Shown: positions 26,999 through 36,009 of the stretch, piece by piece
How positions within the stretch are numbered: the first letter of the stretch is position 1
Layout: each line of letters begins with the position of its first letter
NCBI GenBank assembly: GCA_021734025.1
Contig: JAIPJS010000011.1
Span: 1 to 64,000, forward strand
Reading direction: 5' to 3'
Length of the DNA: 64,000 bases
DNA from: Candidatus Neomarinimicrobiota bacterium
Lineage (GTDB): Bacteria; Fidelibacterota; JAANXI01
Translations under genes and position numbers: made by a program
Notes under the pieces: generated by a model
Databases searched by the model: none
Seen by the model: the letters and a program-made list of their open reading frames with translations, nothing else
Told to the model about the DNA's origin: nothing

Positions 26999-28075
26999 AT
27001 GAGCGATAATCTATCTCAGGATGAAATTCAATATGATGTACGGCGCATCATTGAGCCATACCTGCAAATTGCCGGCTTCAGCGAATCGGGCGATTCACTG
27101 TTTGTCCAGGGCTACTGGCGGGACGATGATGCACATGAAACTTTGGAACAGCAACTGAAGCAGTCCGGGAAATCCTGGTCGGCAACAGTTCAGCGAACCG
27201 GGGATAAAGGACTGATCCGAATCGGATTGAACGGTCAGGCAGAGCAGCAGCCGAAATACTGGCTCCATGGGTTACTGCTTTTCCTTACCATTCTCACAAC
27301 GCTTTTTGCCGGTACTTTGATGGCGGGTGAGATGCCGTGGCCGGATGTTACGAAATTAGTCCATGGAGTCCCTTTTTCCGCCACACTGCTGTTAATCCTC
27401 GGAACGCACGAGCTCGGTCATTATATCACGGCCAAGCGGTATAACGTAGATGCAACGCTTCCGTATTTTATCCCGGCACCGACCTTTATCGGTACATTCG
27501 GCGCCTTCATTAAGATGAAATCCCCCATTCTCGACAAACGAGCACTACTCGATATCGGAGCCGCCGGACCGATTGCCGGATTCATAGTTACGGTGCCGGC
27601 GTTATTTATAGGGCTGCAAATGAGTACGGTTGTGGACACCACCGGCGTTCAGGGAAGCATCCAGCTCGGGGACTCGCTATTTATGATGTTGGCAACCGAT
27701 CTGGTGTTCCCGAATCTGCCGTCCTCACAAGATGTAATGCTTCACCCGGTGGCCTTTGCCGGATGGATTGGACTTTTGGTCACCGCACTGAATTTACTGC
27801 CGATAGGCCAACTGGATGGCGGCCACATTGCCTACGCCATGTTTGGCGGTAAACACAAGTGGATAGCCTGGATAGCGTTCGCTGCACTGATCCCGTTGAG
27901 TTTTCTGTCATTGAATTGGTTGATTTGGGCAGTGCTGATTTTGGTACTAATCCGCGTACAACATCCACCGATTATGGCGCCGGAAGAACCGCTCCCGCTG
28001 AAACAGAAGATTATCGGCTGGGTTACAATTGCTATTCTTATCGGCTCATTCATTCCGGAACCTATCAGTATGTAA
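26999..28075 (+). CDS. Site-2 protease family protein (M50)
   Basis: A 358-residue intramembrane zinc metalloprotease. After an ~85-residue soluble N-terminal domain come membrane helices carrying HELGH (137-141, zinc ligands and catalytic Glu) and, in a later helix, NLLPIGQLDGGH (~264-275) with the third zinc ligand Asp. No PDZ domain is present, unlike RseP. The group includes the plant EGY and bacterial small S2P enzymes that clip membrane-bound regulators; the substrate here is unknown. It is a single gene, followed by the FMN riboswitch. Confidence 0.9.
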   Translation: MSDNLSQDEIQYDVRRIIEPYLQIAGFSESGDSLFVQGYWRDDDAHETLEQQLKQSGKSWSATVQRTGDKGLIRIGLNGQAEQQPKYWLHGLLLFLTILTTLFAGTLMAGEMPWPDVTKLVHGVPFSATLLLILGTHELGHYITAKRYNVDATLPYFIPAPTFIGTFGAFIKMKSPILDKRALLDIGAAGPIAGFIVTVPALFIGLQMSTVVDTTGVQGSIQLGDSLFMMLATDLVFPNLPSSQDVMLHPVAFAGWIGLLVTALNLLPIGQLDGGHIAYAMFGGKHKWIAWIAFAALIPLSFLSLNWLIWAVLILVLIRVQHPPIMAPEEPLPLKQKIIGWVTIAILIGSFIPEPISM

Positions 28076-28129
28076 CAAAACAACCCTTTCCACTTGCGAA
28101 TCAAGGTGTGAGCACCTAAATTTTTGTCG

Positions 28130-28292
28130 TCTTCAGGGCATGGTGATCCTCCGATATATCGGAGGAAATTCCAGACCGGCGGTGATGTTTTCCGATGAAT
28201 CGGGAAGACAAGCCCGCGACTCCTCTTGGGAAAATGAGAGGACTGAAGTGGTGAGATTCCGCTGCCGACGGTATAGTCCGGAAGGGAGAAGA
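28130..28292 (+). promoter_or_regulatory. FMN riboswitch (RFN element)
   Basis: It contains the conserved RFN blocks in order: TCTTCAGGGCA, the P2 hairpin CCTCCGATATATCGGAGG, ATTCCAGACCGGCGGTGAT, AGCCCGCGA, GTGGTGAGATTCCGCTGCCGACGGTA, and TAGTCCGGAAGGGAGAAGA, which closes P1. It lies ~90 bases before ribD and is followed by a terminator. FMN binding should reduce transcription of ribD-ribE-ribBA-ribH. Confidence 0.96.
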
Positions 28293-28351
28293 CACTCAAC
28301 AGAATAGAATACGCCTGTGATGGCAGGAAACCGTGCGCAGGCGCTCCCTCC

Positions 28352-28382
28352 ACGCCCTGAATGTAAATTGAGGGCGTTTTTA
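28352..28382 (+). terminator. Terminator of the FMN riboswitch expression platform
   Basis: ACGCCCT (28352-28358) pairs with AGGGCGT (28371-28377) and is followed by a T run. The ribD start codon is only 3 bases beyond, so the hairpin may also mask initiation. It fits attenuation control by the riboswitch upstream. Confidence 0.85.
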
Positions 28383-28384
28383 TT

Positions 28385-29467
28385 ATGCAGTCTGACATAC
28401 AGTACATGCGACGAGCGCTGGAATTGGCCAAGGCAGGCCAGAACCAGGTCCATCGCAATCCGTTGGTTGGTTCAATTATTGTAAAAAATGGTGAAATTGT
28501 CGCCGAAGGCGCCCACGAGCAGTACGGCGGACCGCATGCGGAAGTAAACGCATTGCAGAATGTCTCGGAAGATCCCGCCGGTGCCACGATGTACGTCAAT
28601 CTTGAACCGTGTACGTACGACGGGAAAACACCGCCGTGTGTCCCGCAGATTATCGAAGCGGGGATTCAGCGAATTGTCATTGGTACCCAGGACCCGAACC
28701 CCAGAGTAAATGGAGCTGGTATCCGGCAGCTGCGTGAAGCCGGACTGGAGGTTGAGGTTGGGATGCTGGAAGAGGAGAGTCGTGAACTCAACCGGGGCTT
28801 TTTTACACAAATGCATACCGGGTATCCCTGGGTCACGCTCAAACTGGCCCTGACCATCGATGGGTTTATGGCGGAATCCAACGGGAACAGCCGCTGGATT
28901 ACAGGGGACGGAAGCAGGAAAAAAGTGCACCAATGGCGCGCCGAACATAACGCCATATTGGTTGGGAGCGGAACGGTAAATATCGATGACCCACAACTGA
29001 CAGTACGGGAGGTATCCGGACGCAATCCGATCCGGGTTATTATCGACCCGAAGCAGAACATCCCGGAGAATGCACGGGTGCTCGGGGACGAGGCGAGGAC
29101 AGTGCTCTTCCAGCCAAACAAAACACGCCAGAACCACTACATGTCCGGAGTGGACGTTTTTACGGTGTCGGTGAATAAACAAGGCAAATTCGACTGGGAT
29201 GAAGTGTTGAAAAAATTATACGATGAGCACGGAATTTTATCGGTATTTGTCGAGGGTGGGGCAGAAATAGCCTCAACCCTAATTGAATCAGAGCGAGTCA
29301 ACGAACTTATTATTATGACCGGCCCAAAGATTCTCGGCAGTGGTCTCTCGCCTTTTCATCGTCTGTCCAGTTCTCTGGATACCGATTTAAATATGGATTT
29401 GGTATCAGTTGAAAAACTGGGCAATGATGTGTGTTCAAGATATCACAAGCGGAATGGAATCGAGTAA
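28385..29467 (+). CDS. ribD: Bifunctional riboflavin deaminase/reductase RibD
   Basis: Deaminates and then reduces the pyrimidine intermediate in steps two and three of riboflavin synthesis. 360 residues: residues 1-~145 are a cytidine-deaminase-type zinc domain with HAEVNAL (~50) and PCTYDGKTPPC (~75-85). Residues ~150-355 are the reductase, with LKLALTIDGFMAESNGNSRWITG and FVEGGAEIASTLI. It is first in the FMN-controlled operon, and its stop overlaps the ribE start (TAATG). Confidence 0.97.
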   Translation: MQSDIQYMRRALELAKAGQNQVHRNPLVGSIIVKNGEIVAEGAHEQYGGPHAEVNALQNVSEDPAGATMYVNLEPCTYDGKTPPCVPQIIEAGIQRIVIGTQDPNPRVNGAGIRQLREAGLEVEVGMLEEESRELNRGFFTQMHTGYPWVTLKLALTIDGFMAESNGNSRWITGDGSRKKVHQWRAEHNAILVGSGTVNIDDPQLTVREVSGRNPIRVIIDPKQNIPENARVLGDEARTVLFQPNKTRQNHYMSGVDVFTVSVNKQGKFDWDEVLKKLYDEHGILSVFVEGGAEIASTLIESERVNELIIMTGPKILGSGLSPFHRLSSSLDTDLNMDLVSVEKLGNDVCSRYHKRNGIE

Positions 29468-30102
29468 TGTTTACGGGAATCATTGAAGAAAAGGGCACCG
29501 TCAAACGCTTCCAGAGAAGAGGAGAGCGTTTTGATCTGGACATATCGGCGACACAGGTCCTGGATAATATGAAGATCGACGACAGCATTAGCGTAAACGG
29601 TGTGTGTCTCACGGTTATCCGGGTGGACAATGATGGATTTGGCGCTCAGGTTGTCCCGCAGACGGTGCAAAAGTCCGCAATTGGCGACATTCGGCCGGGA
29701 GACGCTGTAAATCTGGAACGGGCGCTGGCCGCCGGCGATCGGTTCGGTGGACATTTTGTGCAGGGACATGTGGATGGCGTGGGAGAAATCCAAAGCATTT
29801 CAAGAGACGAAGATCATGCAACGATGAGCGTAAGCATCCCGGAAGAACTGTCGAAATTTTGTGTGGATCAGGGCAGTATCGCTATCGATGGAATCAGCCT
29901 GACTATTGCATCACTGGAAAACACGATTGTCAAAATTGCGGTTATCCCGCACACCCTGAAGCAGACCACACTTGGGGAGCGGGGACCCGGTGATCGGGTA
30001 AATATAGAAATTGATATGCTCAGCAAATACGTCCGGAGGCACCTGCAGGGTGCGGACGAGTCTTCCATAACTATGGACTGGCTGAGGGAACAGGGGTATT
30101 AG
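29467..30102 (+). CDS. ribE: Riboflavin synthase alpha subunit
   Basis: Dismutates two 6,7-dimethyl-8-ribityllumazine molecules to riboflavin. It shows the two internally repeated lumazine-binding halves: [10 protein letters not shown] at the N-terminus, [13 protein letters not shown] at the start of the second half, and [15 protein letters not shown] near the end. The 211-residue length is normal. The start at 29467 is set by the universal MFTGIIE opening and by one-base overlap with ribD; the frame extends upstream but only into ribD. Confidence 0.97.
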   Translation: MFTGIIEEKGTVKRFQRRGERFDLDISATQVLDNMKIDDSISVNGVCLTVIRVDNDGFGAQVVPQTVQKSAIGDIRPGDAVNLERALAAGDRFGGHFVQGHVDGVGEIQSISRDEDHATMSVSIPEELSKFCVDQGSIAIDGISLTIASLENTIVKIAVIPHTLKQTTLGERGPGDRVNIEIDMLSKYVRRHLQGADESSITMDWLREQGY

Positions 30103-30103
30103 T

Positions 30104-31321
30104 ATGGAATTCAGTACCATTGAGCAAGCCATTGACACCTTTCGCAATGGGGGATTCGTGATCGTTGTTGACGATCAGGATCGTGAAAACGAAGGGGACT
30201 TCATTATGGCTGCCGAAAAAATTACGCCGGAGACCGTTAACTTTATGGCCAGGGAGGGCCGGGGCCTAATCTGCGTTCCCATAACAGAAGACCGGGCGGT
30301 CGAGTTATCTCTGGAGCCGATGGAGCATGAAAATACGGCAATTCACCAAACCTCATTTACGGTGAGCGTGGATTATCGAAAGGGAACGACTACCGGCATT
30401 TCCGCACAGGATCGGGCTAAAACTATTGCGGCATTGGTGGAGAATGAAGTTGCACCGGAAGATTTTGCGCGACCGGGACATGTATTCCCGCTGGTGGCAA
30501 AAGAAGGCGGAGTGCTGCACCGGGCAGGCCATACGGAAGCGGCGGTTGATCTCGCACGGTTAGCTGGCTTAAAACCCGCAGGAGTCCTTTGCGAAATTAT
30601 GGCGAAAGACGGCAGTATGGCTCGATTACCCGAATTGCGGGAGATGGCGGAAGAATTCGATATCCCCCTGATTACGATTGCGGATCTCATCGAATACCGA
30701 CGCCATCGTGAGAAGCTGGTGCAGTTTGTTCAGCAGGTCAATCTGCCGACCAATAATTTTGGAGAATGGGAACTGCGTCTCTATCAAACCGAATTAGACA
30801 AAAATGACCATATTGTGCTGGTAAAAGGGGACATCAACCCGGAGGATCCTGTGTTAGTGCGCGTCCACTCCGAATGCCTTACCGGGGACGTCTTTGGTTC
30901 CCAGCGATGTGATTGCGGAGACCAGTTAAACGAAGCGATGCGTATAATCAATGACGAAGGAGCCGGTGTAGTGTTATACTTGCGTCAGGAAGGTCGGGGC
31001 ATCGGACTGAAGCATAAAATTCTGGCCTATAAACTCCAGGAAGAGGGCTACGATACGGTGGAGGCTAACGTGGAGTTGGGATTTTCTCCGGATCTCCGGG
31101 AATACGGGATCGGTGCGCAAATTCTTACTGACGTGGGAGTCAGAAGAATGCGTCTGCTGACCAATAATCCGCACAAATATATCGGATTAACAGGGTATGG
31201 GCTTGAACTCGAGGAACGGGTGCCGCTGGAAATTAAATCCAACAAGAATAACAGGGAATATTTAAAAACCAAACGGGACAAGATGGGCCATCTGTTGCAG
31301 ATGGCTGATCTGGACGAGTGA
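30104..31321 (+). CDS. ribBA: Bifunctional DHBP synthase / GTP cyclohydrolase II
   Basis: 405 residues. Residues ~1-203 make 3,4-dihydroxy-2-butanone 4-phosphate: [11 protein letters not shown] at the N-terminus, then the catalytic stretch [26 protein letters not shown]. Residues ~205-400 are GTP cyclohydrolase II with the zinc Cys set [18 protein letters not shown] (~256-273) and RQEGRGIGL. Together they supply both precursors of riboflavin. Translation starts one base after the ribE stop. Both active sites look intact. Confidence 0.97.
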   Translation: MEFSTIEQAIDTFRNGGFVIVVDDQDRENEGDFIMAAEKITPETVNFMAREGRGLICVPITEDRAVELSLEPMEHENTAIHQTSFTVSVDYRKGTTTGISAQDRAKTIAALVENEVAPEDFARPGHVFPLVAKEGGVLHRAGHTEAAVDLARLAGLKPAGVLCEIMAKDGSMARLPELREMAEEFDIPLITIADLIEYRRHREKLVQFVQQVNLPTNNFGEWELRLYQTELDKNDHIVLVKGDINPEDPVLVRVHSECLTGDVFGSQRCDCGDQLNEAMRIINDEGAGVVLYLRQEGRGIGLKHKILAYKLQEEGYDTVEANVELGFSPDLREYGIGAQILTDVGVRRMRLLTNNPHKYIGLTGYGLELEERVPLEIKSNKNNREYLKTKRDKMGHLLQMADLDE

Positions 31322-31327
31322 GGAGCA

Positions 31328-31801
31328 ATGAATATGGCAAAGGTACATGAAGGGCAACTTGATGCGAAGGGACGGCGGATTGCAGTTGTGGTCGGGCGAT
31401 TTAATGAGTTAGTTTCTTCGAAACTAGTCCAGGGCGCGAAGGACTGTTTTCTCCGGCACGGTGGTGCAGAAGAGGATTTCGAGATCTACTGGGTGCCGGG
31501 ATCATATGAAATTCCGTATACTGCGAAACAGGTCGCAAACCTGGAAAAATTTGATGCCATCGTCTGCCTGGGGGCTGTTATCAGGGGTGGAACACCCCAT
31601 TTTGATTATATCGCCAGTGAGGCGGCTAAGGGAGTTGCGCAGGTCGGATTAGACTCCCCGATCCCGGTTATCTTTGGAATTCTGACCACCGATACCGTTG
31701 AACAGGCCATTGAACGCGCCGGGACAAAAGCTGGAAACAAAGGCTGGGATGCGGCGTTAACAGCAGTTGAAATGATTAATCTTCAGAGCGAGCATCTCTA
31801 G
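31328..31801 (+). CDS. ribH: 6,7-dimethyl-8-ribityllumazine synthase
   Basis: Condenses the RibD and RibB products to lumazine. 157 residues, with [19 protein letters not shown] at the N-terminal substrate site, [31 protein letters not shown] and [12 protein letters not shown], all diagnostic. A start at 31334 (second Met) is also possible. It is the last rib gene; its stop overlaps the GTG start of the next gene by one base. Confidence 0.97.
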   Translation: MNMAKVHEGQLDAKGRRIAVVVGRFNELVSSKLVQGAKDCFLRHGGAEEDFEIYWVPGSYEIPYTAKQVANLEKFDAIVCLGAVIRGGTPHFDYIASEAAKGVAQVGLDSPIPVIFGILTTDTVEQAIERAGTKAGNKGWDAALTAVEMINLQSEHL

Positions 31802-34212
31802 TGCGGAAATATTTTCTTCTTCTGGCAACTGGGTTATTCCTGGCACAGGGCCTTTCGGCGCAGAACCGGATAGGTGACTGGCAAACCTTCACCAATATGA
31901 TGACGGTGACCCAGATTCAAGTTATCGATTCTATTGTGTATGCGGCGACCAACGGTGGTCTGCTGGAATATCATCCCGAGAGCAACCGGTTTGTCAAAGT
32001 CACAAACGTCGAAGGCCTGAGCCATACGGCGCTCCAGGATATGCTGGTGGACGAGAACGAGCGTCTCTGGCTCGCGACTGGTTCACCGGTTGGAGATATC
32101 AATATCTGGGCTCAGGAAGGATACGTTCATAAGCAGATTACTCTCGATCAGAATGCAACGGTTGGGATATTCAGGTTAACACGGGATGGCGGGAATATTT
32201 ACGGGGCGGCACGCCGGAATCTTGACAATATCGTGGTGCACTATAACCGTCTCAGTTCCGGGGAGTACGAGTACAAGGATTTTTACGAACAGTTCCCAGT
32301 GGATGTGGGAACCATTAACAGTATTATCGTTTACCAGGATTTTGTCTATATCGCCACCAATAATGGTTTGATTCGCGCTTCGGTGAATGCGGCAAACCTG
32401 AAGGATGAAAATACCTGGGAAGTGGTCCCGGAGACGGGGTCGCTGGGAGAAATTCTGACGCTTGCGATCAACGATGGTACTCTTTACTTCGCCGGGACTC
32501 GGAACGTGTGGGCCTACGATGGAAATTCTGTGACCTCGGTACCGCTGAATGTCAACACGAGCACTATTCACGTATTGCAATCTCTGCAAGGTGAGCTCTT
32601 CCTTGGAGCCCGCTTTGGTCTGTTTAGATTTAACGGGACCGCATGGGAAAAAATTATTGCAGAATCCCTTCCGATAACGGCTGTGGATCGCAGTCCGGCC
32701 GGTGAGATTTGGGTCGGTACCGAGGGTTTCGGTATTGCCCATGTAAATATTCCCGATGATACGCTGGAGGTGTTCCAGCCGAATGTCCCGTTTTCCAATG
32801 AATTCAGTGCCGTTGAAGTATCCCCGGACGGGCGGCTCATCGCAGCGAACCGGGCGGGATTAGCAATCCTGGAAGATGGGGAGTGGTTTAATATTTTAAA
32901 CTATCCCAGGACACCTAATCGGACATTCATATCACGGCTGTTATCTGAACGTGGCGATGACTCCCACTGGAACGCCGATACGATTCAATACCGATCGTCT
33001 GTCCCGTATGATGTGGAAGTGCGCGAAGATAACCAGGTATTTGTATCCCACGAGGGAGTCTCGGGCTTTCCCAGTGCTGGGGTCTTACAGATATCTTTGG
33101 ATGATGTACATAATTATCAGGGATATGACACCACTAGTGGTCATCTTTCCAGCTCAGAGGGTATTGGTGGCGGTGAGGCAGATTTTCTGATTATCCGGGA
33201 TATTACCCTGGATAATAACGACGTATTATGGATCGCGAATGCATATGCGGCAAATGGGAATGCGCTGACTGCATACACACCGAACGGCGAGTGGGTTCAC
33301 TTTAATGTGAATGATCCCCGAATTCAGGGAAAACTCAACCTGCTTCCCACCGAAATTGCAGTGGATCAGCAAAACCGGATTTGGGTTGCGTCGACGCTGA
33401 AAGATGCTGATCCAAAAACAAATGGCGGCATCGCGGTGTTGGACTTCAAGGGGACACTCGCTGACCAAAGTGACGATCGCTGGTACTGGCTGAACAAATC
33501 CATCAATGGCTTACGTGGGTTGACGGTTTTTAGTATCACCATAACTTCCGATAATGTGGCATATGTGGTGACTGACGGCGATAAGCGGGTGCAGAAGTAC
33601 CGGATTCCGGCTCAGTTACCGGATGATCCCTCCGAAATCTTTTTCACGACAGATCGTGTAGACGATTTTATCGGTGTATTTCCACTGGTGGAGAGCACCA
33701 AGGATTACCGTGACAATATCTGGTTTATCTCTGCAAATAACGGCATTAAAATGCGGACTTCCCGGGGTGAATTGCTGAACGATGCCCAGGGATATAATAT
33801 GGAGAATTCTCCGTTGCTAAGCGATAACGTCCACGCCATCACCAGTGATCTGCACACCGGGATTACCTATTTTGCGACCGATTTTGGGATTTCGGCGGTG
33901 ACCACCCCGTATGCCGAACCGCGACAGGATTTTTCGCAAGTCTATACATATCCGAGCCCGTATTATATCCCGAATGAACAGGATATGGTCATTGCAGAAC
34001 TCCCGGATGAGACAGCGGTAAAAATCCTGACAGTGAACGGGCAGGTTGTGAAGACATTGACTACTTCAGATGGAAACGTACGAAATCGCCAGGCCTTTTG
34101 GGACGGGACAAACGAGAACGGCGATTTGGTGGGGAGCGGAGTATATTTCCTCTATGGGTACACCCAGGATGGAGAGGTGCATACAACAAAAGCGCTCGTG
34201 ATCCGTCGCTGA
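31801..34212 (+). CDS. PorZ-like beta-propeller protein with type IX/FlgD-type C-terminal domain
   Basis: 803 residues beginning at GTG 31801. After a signal peptide (LAQGLSAQN) come two-component-regulator-type propeller repeats. The opening IGDWQTFTNMMTVTQIQVIDSIVYAATNGGLL is the form seen at the start of the type IX secretion protein PorZ, and repeats such as IYIATNNGLI and WVGTEGFGIA continue to ~residue 690. The last ~85 residues (YTYPSPYYIP to TTKALVIRR) form a sorting- or FlgD-like Ig domain. PorZ is a surface part of the type IX attachment complex, which this organism should have, since it makes sorting-domain proteins. The PorZ identity is likely but not proven; a generic surface propeller is the alternative. 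Coupling to ribH is probably only operon read-through. Confidence 0.78.
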   Translation: MRKYFLLLATGLFLAQGLSAQNRIGDWQTFTNMMTVTQIQVIDSIVYAATNGGLLEYHPESNRFVKVTNVEGLSHTALQDMLVDENERLWLATGSPVGDINIWAQEGYVHKQITLDQNATVGIFRLTRDGGNIYGAARRNLDNIVVHYNRLSSGEYEYKDFYEQFPVDVGTINSIIVYQDFVYIATNNGLIRASVNAANLKDENTWEVVPETGSLGEILTLAINDGTLYFAGTRNVWAYDGNSVTSVPLNVNTSTIHVLQSLQGELFLGARFGLFRFNGTAWEKIIAESLPITAVDRSPAGEIWVGTEGFGIAHVNIPDDTLEVFQPNVPFSNEFSAVEVSPDGRLIAANRAGLAILEDGEWFNILNYPRTPNRTFISRLLSERGDDSHWNADTIQYRSSVPYDVEVREDNQVFVSHEGVSGFPSAGVLQISLDDVHNYQGYDTTSGHLSSSEGIGGGEADFLIIRDITLDNNDVLWIANAYAANGNALTAYTPNGEWVHFNVNDPRIQGKLNLLPTEIAVDQQNRIWVASTLKDADPKTNGGIAVLDFKGTLADQSDDRWYWLNKSINGLRGLTVFSITITSDNVAYVVTDGDKRVQKYRIPAQLPDDPSEIFFTTDRVDDFIGVFPLVESTKDYRDNIWFISANNGIKMRTSRGELLNDAQGYNMENSPLLSDNVHAITSDLHTGITYFATDFGISAVTTPYAEPRQDFSQVYTYPSPYYIPNEQDMVIAELPDETAVKILTVNGQVVKTLTTSDGNVRNRQAFWDGTNENGDLVGSGVYFLYGYTQDGEVHTTKALVIRR

Positions 34213-34227
34213 TCGCGACCGCTGAGA

Positions 34228-35259
34228 TTATTTATATTCTTCCAGCTCATCCAGTACTTCCTGGATCATGTTTTTCCGTTCACGATATGGCAGGAAGGCG
34301 CTTTTGAATCCGTTGATGATGATCTCTTTGAAGTCTTCGATAGTAAAGCCGTAGTATTCATGAGCCAGTTCATATTCTCTGGATAAAGTCGTGTTGGAAA
34401 TCAGCCGGTTATCTGTGTTAATAGTTACCCGGACGTCATAGTCATAATACAGTCGGATCGGATGTCGTTCAAAACTGGGAACACTCTTTGTTTGCACATT
34501 GCTGGTCAGACAAATTTCCAGTGGGATCCGGTGATCGGTCACGTAATTCAACAAATCGCCGTCCTCTTTCAGCCGGGTGCCGTGACCAATTCGGTGGGCA
34601 TTACAATAGTGGAGTGCCTGATGGATACTTTCCGGACCAAATGCTTCACCGGCATGGAGCGTGGTATTAATATTATTGTTTAATGTCAGATAAAATGCTT
34701 CCCGGTGGTGCTTGGCCGGATAATTCTCTTCTGCTCCTGCCAGGTCGAATCCAAGTACACCTTTCCCCTTGTAAGCGACGGCAAGTTCAGCCAGGCGTAA
34801 CGATACATCCGGGCTGATGCTCCGGATCCCGCAGACAATAACTCCGGTGCGGATGTCGAATTCCGATTCTGCGCGTCGAAGTCCCCGCAGTACCGCATCA
34901 ATAGTCTCCGTTTCACGCATACCCCGGTCTGTATGCAGTACCGGTGAATACCGGACTTCGAGGTAACGCGTATTCTCTTCTGCGGCATCCATGGCGAGTT
35001 CGAATGCCGCCCGCTCCAGGGCTTCCGGCGTCTGTAATACCGACAACGTGATATCGAACTTTTCAATGTATTGTTCCAGCGATTCATTCTCGTCACTTAC
35101 CGATACTGCTTTGCGCAATATATCAGGATCGCTGCTGGGGAGTTCGACCCCACTTTTCTCCGCTAAATCGAGTATTGTCTCAATTCGAAGAGAACCATCC
35201 AGATGACAATGAAGATCGGCTTTGGGCAGCCTGCGAAATATTTCTGTGCTGAGTTTCAT
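34228..35259 (-). CDS. add: Adenosine deaminase
   Basis: Hydrolyses adenosine (and deoxyadenosine) to inosine in the cytosol. 343 residues with the amidohydrolase metal motif HCH (His17, His19), then TLHAGEAFG with the third His and catalytic Glu, RIGHGTRL, and VTINTDNRLIS for the final metal Asp. NTDN instead of NTDD occurs in other bacterial members. It converges with the PorZ-like gene with only 15 bases between stops and no visible terminator. Confidence 0.95.
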   Translation of the reverse strand: MKLSTEIFRRLPKADLHCHLDGSLRIETILDLAEKSGVELPSSDPDILRKAVSVSDENESLEQYIEKFDITLSVLQTPEALERAAFELAMDAAEENTRYLEVRYSPVLHTDRGMRETETIDAVLRGLRRAESEFDIRTGVIVCGIRSISPDVSLRLAELAVAYKGKGVLGFDLAGAEENYPAKHHREAFYLTLNNNINTTLHAGEAFGPESIHQALHYCNAHRIGHGTRLKEDGDLLNYVTDHRIPLEICLTSNVQTKSVPSFERHPIRLYYDYDVRVTINTDNRLISNTTLSREYELAHEYYGFTIEDFKEIIINGFKSAFLPYRERKNMIQEVLDELEEYK

Positions 35260-35442
35260 ACGACCTCGTTTGCTGTATGACCAATTTTTAGTGCCCTAAA
35301 TATAACCGATCTGCGCTAATCTCCAAACGGCTCCTCAGGCGTTTTGGAAATTGCTCGGAATAGTTCTATGTATCGAGTGGGATGGAACAGCTCGAATGAC
35401 GGTTAGTGGGTAATGTATTACTCAAACAGATGTACAAATCAA

Positions 35443-36009
35443 TCAATGGTATCTTCTGGAATTGTAAAGCGGCGCCAGCGCGAAAAACAGGGCTGTCTCG
35501 AACGAATGTTGACGGGGAATAAAGCCATCGGTAAGGACACCGAACGTTCCCTCGTTATTCCGGATACCACTTTTGCCGATAAATTCATCAATGACCCGGC
35601 CGAGGCTACGTTCTTCCTCGTATAGCGCACTGGTGATGACTTCCGGCAGCATTAGATTACCGGAACTTCCGTAGCCGTCAAAGCGGGGAGTTTCGACGTA
35701 CGCCCAGCTTTGCAGAAAGGTAAAACGTTGGCCGTGATGCACTTTCTGATGCGTGCCGCCCTCAAGCCCGATAAATACATCTGCTTCTATACCTTCGGAT
35801 GTCAACTGAGATTTCAGGTGCTGAACGCGGTTGTAGGCACCGTTCATTAGCTGTTCAATAGTAACTGGAGTTTCCTGCGTACCGGAGTTCACATCCCTGG
35901 GATAGAAGGTGCTCTCTGCTATATCAGGGTATTTTTCGGTTAGCTGAGCAAAGACGGAGTGGACTGCTTCGACTTTCGGCTCCCGCCGGCTACCGATACC
36001 GACTATCAT
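35443..36009 (-). CDS. Inosine/xanthosine triphosphatase, DUF84 (YjjX-type)
   Basis: 188 residues from ATG 36009. MIVGIGSRREPKVEAV is the family's nucleotide-binding opening. VNSGTQETPVTIEQLMNGAYNR and DVFIGLEGG are also diagnostic. The enzyme removes non-canonical ITP/XTP (house-cleaning), which fits next to adenosine deaminase. The frame stays open upstream, but ATG 36009 overlaps the OPT transporter stop (ATGA), so coupling decides the start. Confidence 0.9.
   Translation of the reverse strand: MIVGIGSRREPKVEAVHSVFAQLTEKYPDIAESTFYPRDVNSGTQETPVTIEQLMNGAYNRVQHLKSQLTSEGIEADVFIGLEGGTHQKVHHGQRFTFLQSWAYVETPRFDGYGSSGNLMLPEVITSALYEEERSLGRVIDEFIGKSGIRNNEGTFGVLTDGFIPRQHSFETALFFALAPLYNSRRYH

Noticed and set aside
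34228-35259. NTDN in adenosine deaminase as a damaged metal site
   Set aside because: The metal Asp is retained, and NTDN occurs in other bacterial adenosine deaminases, so activity is likely normal.
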